Source: Botryllus schlosseri (Eukaryota > Chordata > Ascidiacea > Stolidobranchia > Styelidae). From it: a stretch of DNA of 21,378 nucleotides. Of the stretch, positions 1 to 8,631 are shown in pieces. Below the pieces are notes generated by a model, which saw only the letters and a list, made by a program, of their open reading frames with translations, searched no databases and was not told the DNA's origin. How positions within the stretch are numbered: position 1 is the first letter of the stretch; every line of letters starts with the position of its first letter. A program made the position numbers and the translations under genes. The DNA lies in assembly GCA_000444245.1 (NCBI GenBank), contig ATSW01011007.1, forward strand, positions 1-21,378, in the 5' to 3' direction.

Positions 1-4
1 GTCA

Positions 5-449
5 CAGTGTTGTGACTCGAGTCCGAGTCCAAGTCATTAGTCGTCACTGATTTTTTTCGAGTTCAAATCAGTTGAACTTTCTTTTACGTTGTTTGGGTGA
101 TGTTGAATGCCTCGTATTCATATTATAGTAACTTTCCTTACTTTAAAGTTTAGGCGGTCTATGCCCCTATTTTGCTAACACCAGTACTGATATGCGAAAA
201 ACCAATATTGCGGTAACTTACTATTCTTCGTAGTTACAACGGAATCCATGTTGTGACGGTACGAGTTTCCAGTCAAATGACTTGGTCGTGTCAGGCGTAA
301 TGACTCTGGAACAGGTCGAGTCAATACACAAATTGACTCACTTCGAGTCGAATCATTTTCGTATTACAGAAAATGACTCGACTTGACTCGACTTGACCCG
401 AGTCACTAAAAAACGCGATTCGAGTCGGACTGGAGTCATTACAACCCTG
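5..449. mobile_element. hAT-type MITE, GACTCGA-rich family (copy 1)
   Basis: The left end reads CAGTGTTGTGACTCGAGTCC and the right end, reverse-complemented, reads CAGGGTTGTAATGACTCCAG, giving imperfect terminal inverted repeats that start with CAG as hAT ends do. Both subterminal zones are packed with GACTCGA and GTCGAGTCA motifs (for example 372-400). The element resembles the copy at 3558-4520 in ends and motif, but is half its length. Only 4 bases lie before it in the window, so the 8-bp target duplication cannot be tested. No coding sequence is seen. Confidence 0.6.
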
Positions 450-728
450 GTGGTTCTGAATTTTGAAATGCAAAGTCCTGAGGATTACGGTGGTGACAGT
501 GCCTGTGCAGATCCTCAATAGCATTTCGTAAGAATGTACTTATTCGGAGTACAAAAGTAGATTTTGCAGTTTCAAGAGGTTATGAAAAAAACTTGCTATA
601 GTTTTAGGCAGATTCAATCTGCTTTCTGCATTTGCTACATTATTGAAATTATCAGCTCGAGGTGACACAATAACTACTTGACCAGTGCATGGGCATCATT
701 CGATCAAGTGAATTTTTTTTCATTTTAG
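450..728 (+). other. Intron side of the pentraxin terminal exon
   Basis: No gene is seen here. The stretch ends in a strong 3' splice site, a run of T followed by CATTTTAG at 721-728, so at least its right part is the last intron of the pentraxin gene. The ATG at 689 opens the pentraxin frame but lies within this intron-like sequence, so it is probably not the true start. Confidence 0.6.
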
Positions 729-1378
729 GGTGCAACGTTACTGTTTTCAATTTCCCCATGAAGGATCATCGCCAATTTTTGCGATACACCGGCACTTTAC
801 CAGAGATGAATTCATTGACGGTGTGCGTCTGGGTGAAGCCTGGCAATAAAGTTGAGTTCGTGAAAGGAGCGATCATGAGTTACTGCACAAAAGACGCGAT
901 TGACTGCAACACTTTGCTCGTGTGGTTACGTGGGAAGAATGCTACGGTGTTCGTCAACTCTCATGAGTATGGATTTTACCAAGTCCCCTCCATCACAATT
1001 CGTTCACACTTGTGCATTGTCACTGACATGAATATATTGAAGTATTATATCAACGGGTTCGAGCACGGCTCAAGTACTATTGTTAGTGAGAAGGAAAATA
1101 AACCAGGAGGCGGAGTACTGATCTTGGGTCAGGATCAAGATGGTAATATAAATGGGAGTTCTCCTGGTGTACTACTACAGGGCCATCAAGGATTTCATGG
1201 AGAAATACAAGGACTTCGGCTGTGGAAGAGAGCTATGAATCAAGAAGAAATCCGGGACCTACATCTGTCACGATGCCATTGCGCGAATGACTCCATAATA
1301 ACCTTCAATGAGTCCAACTCCATCATTGGAGGAGATGTGACTGCGACCTACAATGTCTCGTGCGATGAAAATGAGTGA
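729..1378 (+). CDS. Pentraxin family protein, terminal exon
   Basis: This is the last exon of a secreted pentraxin (C-reactive protein, serum amyloid P and neuronal pentraxin fold: a calcium-binding lectin-like beta sandwich that forms rings). Counting from the in-frame ATG at 689, LTVCVWVKPG (residues 43-52), the second core cysteine in HLC (C109), LILGQDQDG (144-152) and FHGEIQGLRLWKRAM (169-183) follow the family order. C46 and C109 are about as far apart as the conserved pentraxin disulphide. GQDQD matches the calcium-ligand loop. The usual H-x-C-x-S/T-W signature is altered to HLCIVT, lacking the tryptophan. Extra cysteines (66, 73, 196, 198, 225) and six N-glycosylation sequons suggest an extracellular protein. 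The exon begins after the TTTTAG acceptor at 728 with two bases finishing a split codon, so the signal peptide and any N-terminal domain lie upstream of the window. The stop is TGA 1376-1378. Family call is firm; subtype is not. Confidence 0.9.
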
Positions 1379-1542
1379 TTGCCAATTTTCAGTTTCGAAC
1401 TCCAATGTTGCTGATTGAAAGTGAAACAATTCGGATATGAAGTCATATTATATTACGCCCCTCGTAACCGTTACTAACGTCGTAAATAAGTACGAAGAAC
1501 GCATTTGTTCGGGCTATGAGATTATACGAATGCACCTTCTGG

Positions 1543-1548
1543 AATAAA
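1543..1548 (+). terminator. Poly(A) signal, proximal, of pentraxin gene
   Basis: AATAAA lies 165 bases after the pentraxin stop codon, a normal 3' UTR distance. It is seen in sequence; use is inferred. Confidence 0.55.
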
Positions 1549-1792
1549 TTGCAGTCTGTTAGCCCCATATGACCGCATAATAGAATTTGTAAACTCGCAT
1601 ACGCTTGCTATTCAGTTTACATACGACTTGGAATAGCAAGTGGTGCAACGGTGCAGAAGGTATTTACGCTTTCGCGAAATCGATTGCATACACCGATCCG
1701 GAGGAGGTGATGTTCCGAACGATTAAGTTGCATGTTGCAACAATTTCAGTTCAATCGTAACGCGAGCGCACAATGTAATATCTGTGTCCTCA

Positions 1793-1798
1793 AATAAA
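1793..1798 (+). terminator. Poly(A) signal, distal, of pentraxin gene
   Basis: A second AATAAA, followed by a GT-rich stretch (TTTGGATGGTGTT at 1800-1812) as expected downstream of a cleavage site. It lies only about 90 bases before the TATA box of the next candidate gene. Confidence 0.45.
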
Positions 1799-1884
1799 CT
1801 TTGGATGGTGTTAAAGTTAACACCCTGAATGTATAGTGTTGTCGTAAAATTTCGTACAACAGAAAGTGTTAATTTAGCGGTGTT

Positions 1885-1923
1885 TATAAATTGTCGTCTA
1901 ATGTTATGTGGCGATAGAGTCAG
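1885..1923 (+). promoter_or_regulatory. TATA box and initiator-like core promoter
   Basis: TATAAA at 1885-1890 is followed about 30 bases later by TCAGT at 1919-1923, a common metazoan initiator. An ATG with a clear signal peptide starts 23 bases further on. The three elements at proper spacing support a real start of transcription. The call is inference from spacing. Confidence 0.45.
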
Positions 1924-1945
1924 TACCAGTAGCAGCTAGGAGCGT

Positions 1946-2037
1946 ATGGCAGTGGTTTTATTGTTAGCATTATTATTGTTACTAGTATGGTGGTTTCATT
2001 GCGAAGAATCTACCAATGGATATTTGGAAAGAAATTG
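1946..2037 (+). CDS. First exon of an unidentified secreted protein (signal peptide)
   Basis: From ATG 1946 the frame reads MAVVLLLALLLLLVWWF, a strongly hydrophobic signal peptide, then HCEESTNGYLERN before a GTAATG splice donor at 2038. Without splicing the frame stops at once (TAA 2039-2041), so the exon would contribute 30 codons plus two bases. It sits 60 bases after a TATA box and just downstream of the pentraxin poly(A) signals, same strand, so it would start a separate neighbouring gene. Next exons are not identified; hAT insertions from 2170 to 5975 would lie in the first intron. The leucine-rich run could also arise from TTA/TTG-rich low-complexity DNA, so the call is moderate. Confidence 0.4.
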
Positions 2038-2169
2038 GTAATGTTTTCATGGGTTAACGTTGATTATCAGTTGCAATTTTGTATCTATGCGTTAACATAC
2101 GAGTCTACGAAATTTTACTCTTGGTTTCCCTTCTTAACAAGGGCATAAAAATGTAACAATTGATTAGAA

Positions 2170-2951
2170 CAGTGGCTCTCAAACGTTTTGGACTCATCAA
2201 CCACTAACCAATCTCATCACATGTGTATCCCCCACTAAAATATAGAGGTAGTCGCTAACGAAGTACTTCTACTTTAACGTAGTACTCAAGTAAGTCCATC
2301 AACTAGTTTTAATTACTCAAGTAGTATTGTTTGTATATCAGTTATAGGCGTATTTAAATGTGGGTCACCGTATTTTGAAATCCGCAAAAGAGGACTCTTT
2401 TTACATCTGACTTAAACATACAATGAAACGCGAGAATATTACGGATATAACGGTTATCGATCGTGCGTTGACAGAAAAGAAGGTCATTTTCCAGGCCGGT
2501 GACTGAAAAATGGGTTTCCCGCGATTAGCCAAGCCTTTCCAGGACTTGGTTTGTACTGGTGCGGATCTGGTCAGCGCCGAAATGCCTATGATTCACCCAA
2601 AGGTCGATGGCCTCAAGCGATACTCTCATAATTTCGAATACAGCTGGATTTATTATGAAATTAGGCGTATTTTTTGGGGAGTGGGTACATACGCACAATA
2701 ACGTTAGGAAATGCATGAAATGACACTAAAGCACGCGAAGAACGACTAAAATTTAAAAAAGCGAATTATTCTGCACAAAAACACTCTAACTTAAGTTGAT
2801 TAGGGATATACTGTCGGGCAACCATTGAGTTAGGTTTAAAATGATATTTGCCTGAAATTTATTATATTTGTTTTCCTTGATCATTTGATTTTTAGGAATG
2901 TGTTCCGCGGTCCTAAAATTCGTTTCGTGGAACCCAGTTTGAGAACCACTG
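2170..2951. mobile_element. Non-autonomous hAT element
   Basis: The ends are CAGTGGCTCTCAAAC on the left and, reverse-complemented, CAGTGGTTCTCAAACTGGGT on the right, the typical ends of Charlie-like hAT transposons. Inside the right end, CCGCGG and TCGTGGAACCCAG also match the style of this group. The 8 bases outside each end do not match, so the target duplication has decayed or was lost by recombination. Two short frames near 2510-2716 on opposite strands show no transposase motif. The element is about 780 bp and seems unable to move itself. Confidence 0.7.
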
Positions 2952-2989
2952 TGCTTGAGGGTGAGAGAATTCATCAACAAGTTCATTTG

Positions 2990-2997
2990 GTGTAATG
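2990..2997. repeat. Left 8-bp target site duplication of hAT 2998-5975
   Basis: GTGTAATG, identical to the 8 bases at 5976-5983 beyond the right end of the element. Confidence 0.85.
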
Positions 2998-3116
2998 CAG
3001 GGCCACCAACGCGGTGCCCACGGGCCCCAGGTAGCCCGCGAGGACCAGATGAGTAGCCCGCGAGCCTGCTGTTCTATCGAATAGCAGACTTGGTCAAGTA
3101 GAAAATTTTCAAATTT

Positions 3117-3283
3117 GCCGAATTAGATTAGAATTAGAATTAGAGCCACACAGTGTTTTTTCCAAATTAGATTAGAATTAAAATTAGAACTACACAGCTT
3201 TTTCCAAATTAGATTAGAATTAAAATTAGGAATTAGAATAGAGCTACAGTTTTTTCCAAATTAGATTGGAATTAGAATTACAT
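3117..3283. repeat. Tandem array of AATTAGATTAG-type units, left block
   Basis: About four imperfect units of roughly 45 bases, each with TTTCCAAATTAGATTAGAATT followed by a more variable part ending near ACTACACAG or GAGCTACAG. The same core recurs at 4650-4760 on the other side of the nested MITE, so the array belongs to the hAT element and was split by the insertion. Confidence 0.75.
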
Positions 3284-3549
3284 AATTCGCAAAAACTTGG
3301 AAATTGGATTTAATTGTGAATAGGAAATGAATACAGCAGAAATCAGTTCATATGAAATAACAGCGCATTCCCATAACCATGAGAATGGTAAACATATGTG
3401 CACCAAGCTTGGCTCATTTTTTACGATACATAAATGAGCATCACTCATGTTATTCAGCGAGGCCTTGTACTTATGTAAAGTTTCAAAAACTAGATTGTTG
3501 CTCGCAGACTACAAGCTAACATGCAAGCAGGTTATTATTATTCGTCACA

Positions 3550-3557
3550 ATAACTAC
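3550..3557. repeat. Left 8-bp target site duplication of MITE 3558-4520
   Basis: ATAACTAC, identical to 4521-4528 on the other side of the element. Confidence 0.85.
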
Positions 3558-4520
3558 CAGTGTTGGGATCAAGTCCCTACCTTCGAGTCACGAGTCATTT
3601 CGAGTCATTGCACATTTTGACTCGAGTCAAGTCAAGTCAATCGATTTTCAAAGGTGACTCGAGTCAAGTCAAGTCACCCGAGGTTTGGAGGTGACTCGAG
3701 TCAAGTCAAGTCTAGTCACGAGTCAATAAGTCACATTGCCTTTTCGAAGTATGTATGAGTCATGATGACGTCATTGCAATTTGCTAGCTGTCTGAAATAC
3801 AGTTTGAGTAGTCATTGATCCCGAACCGATGAACGAATATAGAGTTAGATATAGGCCTGCACGCAAGAAGGCGCTGTATCGCTCACATACGCGTAGAGCT
3901 GTTAAACTACGTAATTGCATAGCCTCAGTTTATAGTTATCTGCCAAAATAGAGAATTGAGAAACAAATTGATAAGATGCATACATTGCCAATTTACAAAT
4001 AAATATGATACCATTCGAGCCTGCGCCAGTGGTTGAGGACTACATATAAACTATATTCGACTTCAATTTCAATAGAACAAGCGGTTTGGTTAAGGTAAGA
4101 ACAGAGAACAGAAATATACATTTTACTATTTTAATACTTTACCACTAGAATTACGACAACGTAAGCTGTAAGCTTCGATCACTCCATTTGCGGTCAATTT
4201 ATTTGTGAGGAAACAATCGAGGCTCGCTGAAACGCACGGTCATTGAATGATTGGTCGCTCTCGCGGGATACACAAGCGTTTCGCGAACAATCCGAACATA
4301 TGCAAGATAGTAGTGATTTTTATCGACACCGAGTACTTGATGACTTGAAATTGACTCAAGAATTTTCCTCCTAGTCACGAGTCAATCCACATTTCTGCTA
4401 CGCCGAGTCAAGTCAAGTCAAGTCATTTTTGCAAAGTGACTCGAGTCAAGTCAAGTCATACGAAAAAGGTGACTCGAGTCTGACTCGAGTCAAGTCATTA
4501 CTCGAGTCATCCCAACACTG
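3558..4520. mobile_element. hAT-type MITE, GACTCGAGTCAAGTC-rich family (copy 2), nested
   Basis: Ends are CAGTGTTGGGAT on both sides (right end read on the bottom strand), with a perfect 8-bp target duplication ATAACTAC. Both subterminal regions carry many copies of GACTCGAGTCAAGTCAAGTC (about 3616-3730 and 4375-4510), pointing inward from each end. The middle part (about 3760-4310) is unique-looking and has no open frame with a known domain. It lies inside the larger hAT element, so it arrived later. The arrays of a short palindromic motif may be transposase-binding sites; that is inference. Confidence 0.88.
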
Positions 4521-4528
4521 ATAACTAC
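4521..4528. repeat. Right 8-bp target site duplication of MITE 3558-4520
   Basis: ATAACTAC, matching 3550-3557 exactly. Confidence 0.85.
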
Positions 4529-4649
4529 TATGAGTACACGGTGTGAGTAAGGCGATGGTGGCTTGCCGCTGGATTGTCGTGCGGGAGAGGGATATTCTTG
4601 TTAACTCACTGCAAAATGCCTCAGACACGGAGGCATTTTCAGGAAAAGA

Positions 4650-4760
4650 ATAAATTAGACTAAAATTAAAATTGGAGCATAGAGACATTTAACAAATTAG
4701 ATTAGAATTGGAATTAGAGCATAAGAACATTTCACAAATTAGAATAAAATTAGAATACTG
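4650..4760. repeat. Tandem array of AATTAGATTAG-type units, right block
   Basis: Three imperfect units with ACAAATTAGATTAGAATT cores and GGAGCATAGAGACATTT-like spacers. It is the continuation of the block at 3117-3283 beyond the inserted MITE. Confidence 0.7.
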
Positions 4761-4787
4761 GCATTACGCTCAAATTTATTGAAATTA

Positions 4788-4811
4788 GACAACTAGAATT
4801 ATCTAGTTGTC
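4788..4811. repeat. Perfect 10-bp hairpin in the hAT element
   Basis: GACAACTAGA and TCTAGTTGTC form a perfect 10-bp stem with a 4-base loop (ATTA). It sits just after the right AATTAG array and before CCAAGTCTGTCGAATAGCAG, which mirrors AGCAGACTTGG at 3083 in the left arm. Function is unknown. Confidence 0.6.
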
Positions 4812-5339
4812 CAAGTCTGTCGAATAGCAGCATTTTTCAACATTCGTCAGATTATTACCAGTGAACTTTTAAATATATAGATTAGTTCATTTAGCTATTG
4901 CTTAAATCATACTAACATGTAACTTAGAAATGACAAAACACCTAAAATGATGATATAAAATATCCTCAGTTACAATTAGTAATATAGCAGCATGTAATCG
5001 AATCACAAGATATCAAAGACGTATATGATACGTCGCACTGCCCATACAGGCGACATGACGGAGTGCCATCCACGGTCTTCTTGAAATGGAAAGGGATTTC
5101 GTTATGGTAGCTCGACGCCAAGGACGATGCCAAAGTAGTAAACAACATTGCTATTCGGTAGCAGATACTTGTGAAGTACTAGCAGATTTTCAATGTCTGT
5201 GTTTCCATTACGTATGGCATCTTTAGACACGGCTTGTTTCTCTTACACTCAAAGCAGTTTAGTACCGTGTTCTAACTTTCTGCAATCATTGCTACTATAC
5301 CCGGTATCATTAAATATGTCATGTCTTGATGCTTAACAG

Positions 5340-5651
5340 TTGGAGATTGAAATTGTAACACTGCAAAATTACCTCCACCTAAAAACCCACAAGGCTGCAG
5401 AAAACTTTTGGTGCCTTGTTGACATGGAAAAGTACAGTGCCGTATGCGCACTAGCTATGAAGGTTGCAAGCGTATTTGGTTCGACTTATCGTTGTGAAGC
5501 AGCCTTTTCAAACAGCAACTTCATCATAAACAAGCACAGAACACGCCTCACTAATGCACATCTGGAAGACTCACTCCGAGTTGCATTGTCAAGTTACATA
5601 CCCGAGGACAGCGCACTAGTTCATAGCATGCAATGCCAGGCTTCCCACTGA
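5340..5651 (+). pseudogene. hAT transposase, C-terminal dimerisation exon (remnant)
   Basis: The 103-residue frame ends at TGA 5649-5651 and carries the hAT C-terminal dimerisation domain: ALAMKVASVFGSTYRCEAAF (residues about 38-57), then SNFIINKHRTRLTNAHLED and LRVALSSYIPED. In hAT transposases this region packs two subunits together and includes the end of the catalytic core. The frame opens right after CTTAACAG, which reads as a splice acceptor, and the first codon is TTG, so this is an exon or a broken 3' part, not a gene start. The BED zinc finger and the first two catalytic acids are not found between 2998 and 5339, so no active enzyme is made from this copy. Its own frame has stayed open, suggesting a fairly recent deletion or domestication of a fragment; the former is more likely. 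Confidence 0.85.
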
Positions 5652-5975
5652 CTGATATTAAAACAGATAACATGATGTCCAGTCCAGTCTAGAGTGTGAC
5701 ATCATTTATTTTGAAATTTGAGTTGACTGTTGTTGCATAATTTCTACAATCATGGTGCGAAGTAATTCATGATTTCTTTAAAAATGTAAGTGGCTAGCTA
5801 GTTGAAATAGATGTTTTGATTTAAGAGACTCTCTTAGAAGTCTTAGCGCAATAATTTCATCCCCGTGCTATGAATATCAAAGTGGAAATACAGTCTGGTA
5901 CGGGTAAATGGTAGCCCGTCGCTTCAATCAGTACCCAAAGTAACCATTGATTGCAAAAAAGGTTGGTGACCTCTG

Positions 5976-5983
5976 GTGTAATG
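5976..5983. repeat. Right 8-bp target site duplication of hAT 2998-5975
   Basis: GTGTAATG, matching 2990-2997 exactly. Confidence 0.85.
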
Positions 5984-6827
5984 TAATTGCTCTCAAACTT
6001 GTTGAAATCCGCTTCACATATCACTATTATTAGCATCCCATAACCCAAGCCTCACACATCAAATAAATGCATATATAATGTTAGCAGTTGCATGCTACGA
6101 AATTCCATGAAGCATCATTCACCCGGATATTTCGGGACAATTTCTTCTTGCCCATCGCAGACTATATGCCAAGGTTTTCAAGGAAATTATATGCATATTT
6201 TAGCATTTTTAATGTCTGCTGTCCGACATAAACATATGAAAGTTCCACATGCGTATCAGGGTTAGATATGCATCCTTGTTGTCTGGCCACTAAGAAAACA
6301 CAATATTTCAAAGCTGACACATATTATCCAATCGTGCTTGTGATATTGTAACAATTCAATGTTTCAGTATTATTACCAATATTTCTGTATTATTTACGAA
6401 GACTAGCTGAGTGTGCAATTGTTAATGCACCTAATACGTTGCCAGTTTGCGAAATGCAACAATTTGGGATCGTTTCTGAGGTTCGATATTTGCCATTCGC
6501 TTGACTTGTAAATCGTGATTCCTAACCCCACCAGCAGCCCAGGGTAACAGTACCAGCATGTCAACGCCACTACGACGGCAATACACAAAGCTACCGAAAG
6601 TAGCCCTAAGATGAACGACATCTGTTACCCAAACAAAATGTATTGATGATAAAAACATGCCTAGCCCTGGTAAACATGCGAGTTTAATGTCATTGTAAGA
6701 ATTGTCTGACGTTTGGTTTGTTTCGAAAGCCCCGGCATTGTGCGCTTAGACATCGATTAATTGAATTTTCGCTTTTAGCATGCTACGATTTTCTGGGCGT
6801 GAATGAAATAGATAAGGTAGGCTACTG
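5984..6827. other. Low-copy interval without a confident gene
   Basis: About 840 bases between two hAT elements. Two overlapping minus-strand frames (6403-6658) are the only sizeable ones; the one from ATG 6621 is described separately. AATAAA occurs at 6062 on the plus strand without a gene before it. Nothing else is supported. Confidence 0.5.
6403..6621 (-). CDS. Possible small membrane protein or signal-anchor exon, unidentified
   Basis: The 72-residue frame starts with a true ATG and MSFILGLLSVALCIAVVVAL, then TCWYCYPGLLVGLGITIYK, giving a long hydrophobic segment (residues about 3-41), and ends in a charged then cysteine-bearing tail (RIRCINNCTLS). The ATG lies directly after TTTGGGTAACAG, which could equally be a splice acceptor. 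A second minus-strand frame (6431-6658) is open over the same DNA, so either or neither may be coding. No family is recognised. Confidence 0.2.
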   Translation of the reverse strand: MSFILGLLSVALCIAVVVALTCWYCYPGLLVGLGITIYKSSEWQISNLRNDPKLLHFANWQRIRCINNCTLS

Positions 6828-7597
6828 CAGTGGTTCTCATCCGGGGGTCCGCGAAGTATTTTCAGGGGGTCCGCGAAGCATCAGAATAGTGGAATATCTA
6901 ATTTTTATTTTCTTAAATTGGGAAAATCACGAGGCAGCTTCGCTTTATTACTAGTAAATCCCCAGAGCTCACATCAGCAGAATGGCCATCTGAGATGAAA
7001 TATCCTACTGTGCAGACTCATTTGCCAATAGCCTACTGATACAATCATTTGGCTGTACAGAGATGTTTTCCTGGGGATTGTCAAAAATAGTTGGATGAGT
7101 GAGGTCAATCACGGTGACTCCGAAATGTTTAGAAAGTTCCATTTTCTCCTTTGATATATATAACCATTTTTTCCATAACTTCAGGCGTGGCGTTATATGT
7201 CCATTAAAACAAATGTATGTCAATTTTGGTGCCATATTTGTTACGATCATACCCAAATGTGTCATCGGAAGCGTTACGCGTTATTATTACATTCGCCACC
7301 ACCTTAATTTGTGGAAATTGATTTTCAGCATAGTTCAAATCGAAGACGCAGATTTTCAAGAAACGATCACATATTTCAAGAAATGCAGTTGCAGAATTCG
7401 CAATGGAATATTAAAAGTCAACCCAATTTGTACATCAATAGTATGATCTTATTTTCAAGACTAGTCATTTTGTTGCTCTTTATCACTAGGCCTACAGTGA
7501 TAATTGAGGTAAAATTAACCTAAAACTTCGTGGTGTTCCGCGGGGTCTATGACGGTAGGAAATTATTCCGCGAAGACAAAAGGGTTGAGAACCACTA
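6828..7597. mobile_element. Non-autonomous hAT element, Charlie-like ends
   Basis: The left end CAGTGGTTCTCATCCGGGGG and the right end (bottom strand) TAGTGGTTCTCAACCC are inverted repeats typical of hAT. GGGGGTCCGCGAAG occurs twice near the left end (6842 and 6867), with TTCCGCGGGG and TTCCGCGAAG near the right. Flanking 8-mers GGCTACTG and AGGTACTG agree at 6 of 8 positions, a decayed target duplication. The interior is AT-rich; frames such as the one at 7005-7265 (minus) show no transposase motif. Confidence 0.8.
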
Positions 7598-8340
7598 AGG
7601 TACTGACAATCGGTTGTAACACTCTTCAATGGTGAATGATTTGTAGATTATGCGTTACTGATGTCTCTGAAACAGATTCTGAATCCGGGCTATGAGTGCC
7701 CCCAGGAAAACGCGACAGAACTTACCGGGTTACACGAGAAACTTGATATTTACTCAATGTGACAATTTTATGCTTTAACGATTTTAACATTTATTTGCTA
7801 AGCTAGAAAAAAGTTTAAGCTTAAGGCTGCCTCACACGTAGCTTTACGATCGTGAAGTTTTTTTTGTTCGAACAAAGCATGTCACGCTGACGACACCATC
7901 GATTTTAATTGGCAGTGTCACGCTTTTACATTGGTCAGCATGACTATTGGTACTGCCGATCCTATTTCTCGTGACAGAGTCGATTGAACATTTTCCGTTT
8001 TTCAACAATGGTAGAAACTTAAAGAATGTTTCGACAACTGCTTGACATCAGAGTAAATCAGAAATTCCAAAATGTCTACGTTAGTCGTGCGTCACTTTTT
8101 CCGTTATCTACCGGTTTCAAATCAGCGGTACTGCTATGCAAAGTATCAACGAGGAAGTAATTTGCTATCTAAATTATGCTCGTGGTAACACGACACCCAC
8201 TACCCGTAAGAGTCGAATTCGTAGAAATGATGAGTAGGAGGTATTTGCAACTGATGGCGAATTGATGCATAATAATTTATCTTCCTCGTCCGACAGCCTT
8301 TGCAACCAGCAGGCAGAAGCGCATACTTTGATCGAACAGG
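7598..8340. other. Low-copy interval with weak coding hints
   Basis: No certain gene. A short plus-strand frame from ATG 7661 to TGA 7762 reads MSLKQILNPGYECPQENATE and on to LDIYSM; an AAACAG at 7675 could instead be an acceptor for a final exon. A second plus-strand frame from ATG 8136 runs to 8375 but has a TAG at 8235. Inverted pieces GTCACGCTGAC (7881) and GTCAGCATGAC (7932) form a loose fold-back. None is convincing alone. Confidence 0.4.
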
Positions 8341-8413
8341 ATGGCTGTCTCTCCAATGCTATTCGCAACTTCTAAATTTGCTGCATTAATTATGGCTGCT
8401 ACAAGTTTATCTG
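8341..8413 (+). CDS. Candidate first exon with signal peptide, unidentified
   Basis: ATG 8341 opens MAVSPMLFATSKFAALIMAATSLSG, shaped like a signal peptide (small residues before a possible cleavage point), and is followed by an exact GTGAGT splice donor at 8414-8419. The exon would end in phase 1, as signal-peptide exons of secreted proteins often do. The same frame stays open past the donor to 8583, so an unspliced 80-residue product is possible. No TATA box is clear upstream and no second exon is identified before the hAT element at 8632. Speculative. Confidence 0.22.
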
Positions 8414-8631
8414 GTGAGTGGATTGGTGGATCTTTTATTTTGTTATCGTGCTCAATGTATGTCTTCGATGGGTTTGTAACAATTACAGAAAGAAATTCAT
8501 CGTCTGCTTTATATTATAATTCTGTTTCACCTTGGTTGATAGGGAACAATTGTTTAGTATGCCATGAAATTACGACGAACTAATGTGGCATCCCATCACT
8601 AATTCTGGTTAGTTGTACCCTCTTATTAGAT

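Larger units (their letters stand above)
2998..5975 (+). mobile_element. hAT transposon, internally deleted, with a nested MITE
   Basis: The left end starts CAGGGCCACCAACGCGG and the right end, reverse-complemented, starts CAGAGGTCACCAACC. An exact 8-bp duplication, GTGTAATG, flanks both ends, the hallmark of hAT insertion. Subterminal GGTAGCCCGCGAGGACC and GTAGCCCGCGAG on the left, and GGGTACTGATTGAAGCG and GGGCTACC on the right (bottom strand), resemble hAT repeats I recall from teleost genomes (memory, not searched). Coding remains are limited to a transposase C-terminal exon at 5340-5651. AATTAGATTAG-type arrays lie on both sides of a second element inserted at 3558-4520. The host element without the guest is about 2.0 kb, too short for a full hAT, so it is non-autonomous. 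Confidence 0.88.

Noticed and set aside
2510-2716. Overlapping open frames on both strands inside the first hAT element
   Set aside because: Both are about 63 codons, lie within a non-autonomous transposon, and show no transposase or other motif.
4446-4688. Minus-strand frame of 80 codons
   Set aside because: It runs across the junction of the GACTCGA repeat end, the target duplication and the AATTAG array, so it is a chance frame through repeats.
7005-7446. Opposing frames of 86 and 115 codons in the hAT element at 6828-7597
   Set aside because: They overlap on opposite strands, contain no transposase motifs, and sit in the interior of a non-autonomous element.
8136-8375. Plus-strand frame starting MQSINEEVICYLNYARG
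   Set aside because: It has an in-frame TAG after 33 codons; the two parts are not longer than expected by chance and match no family.
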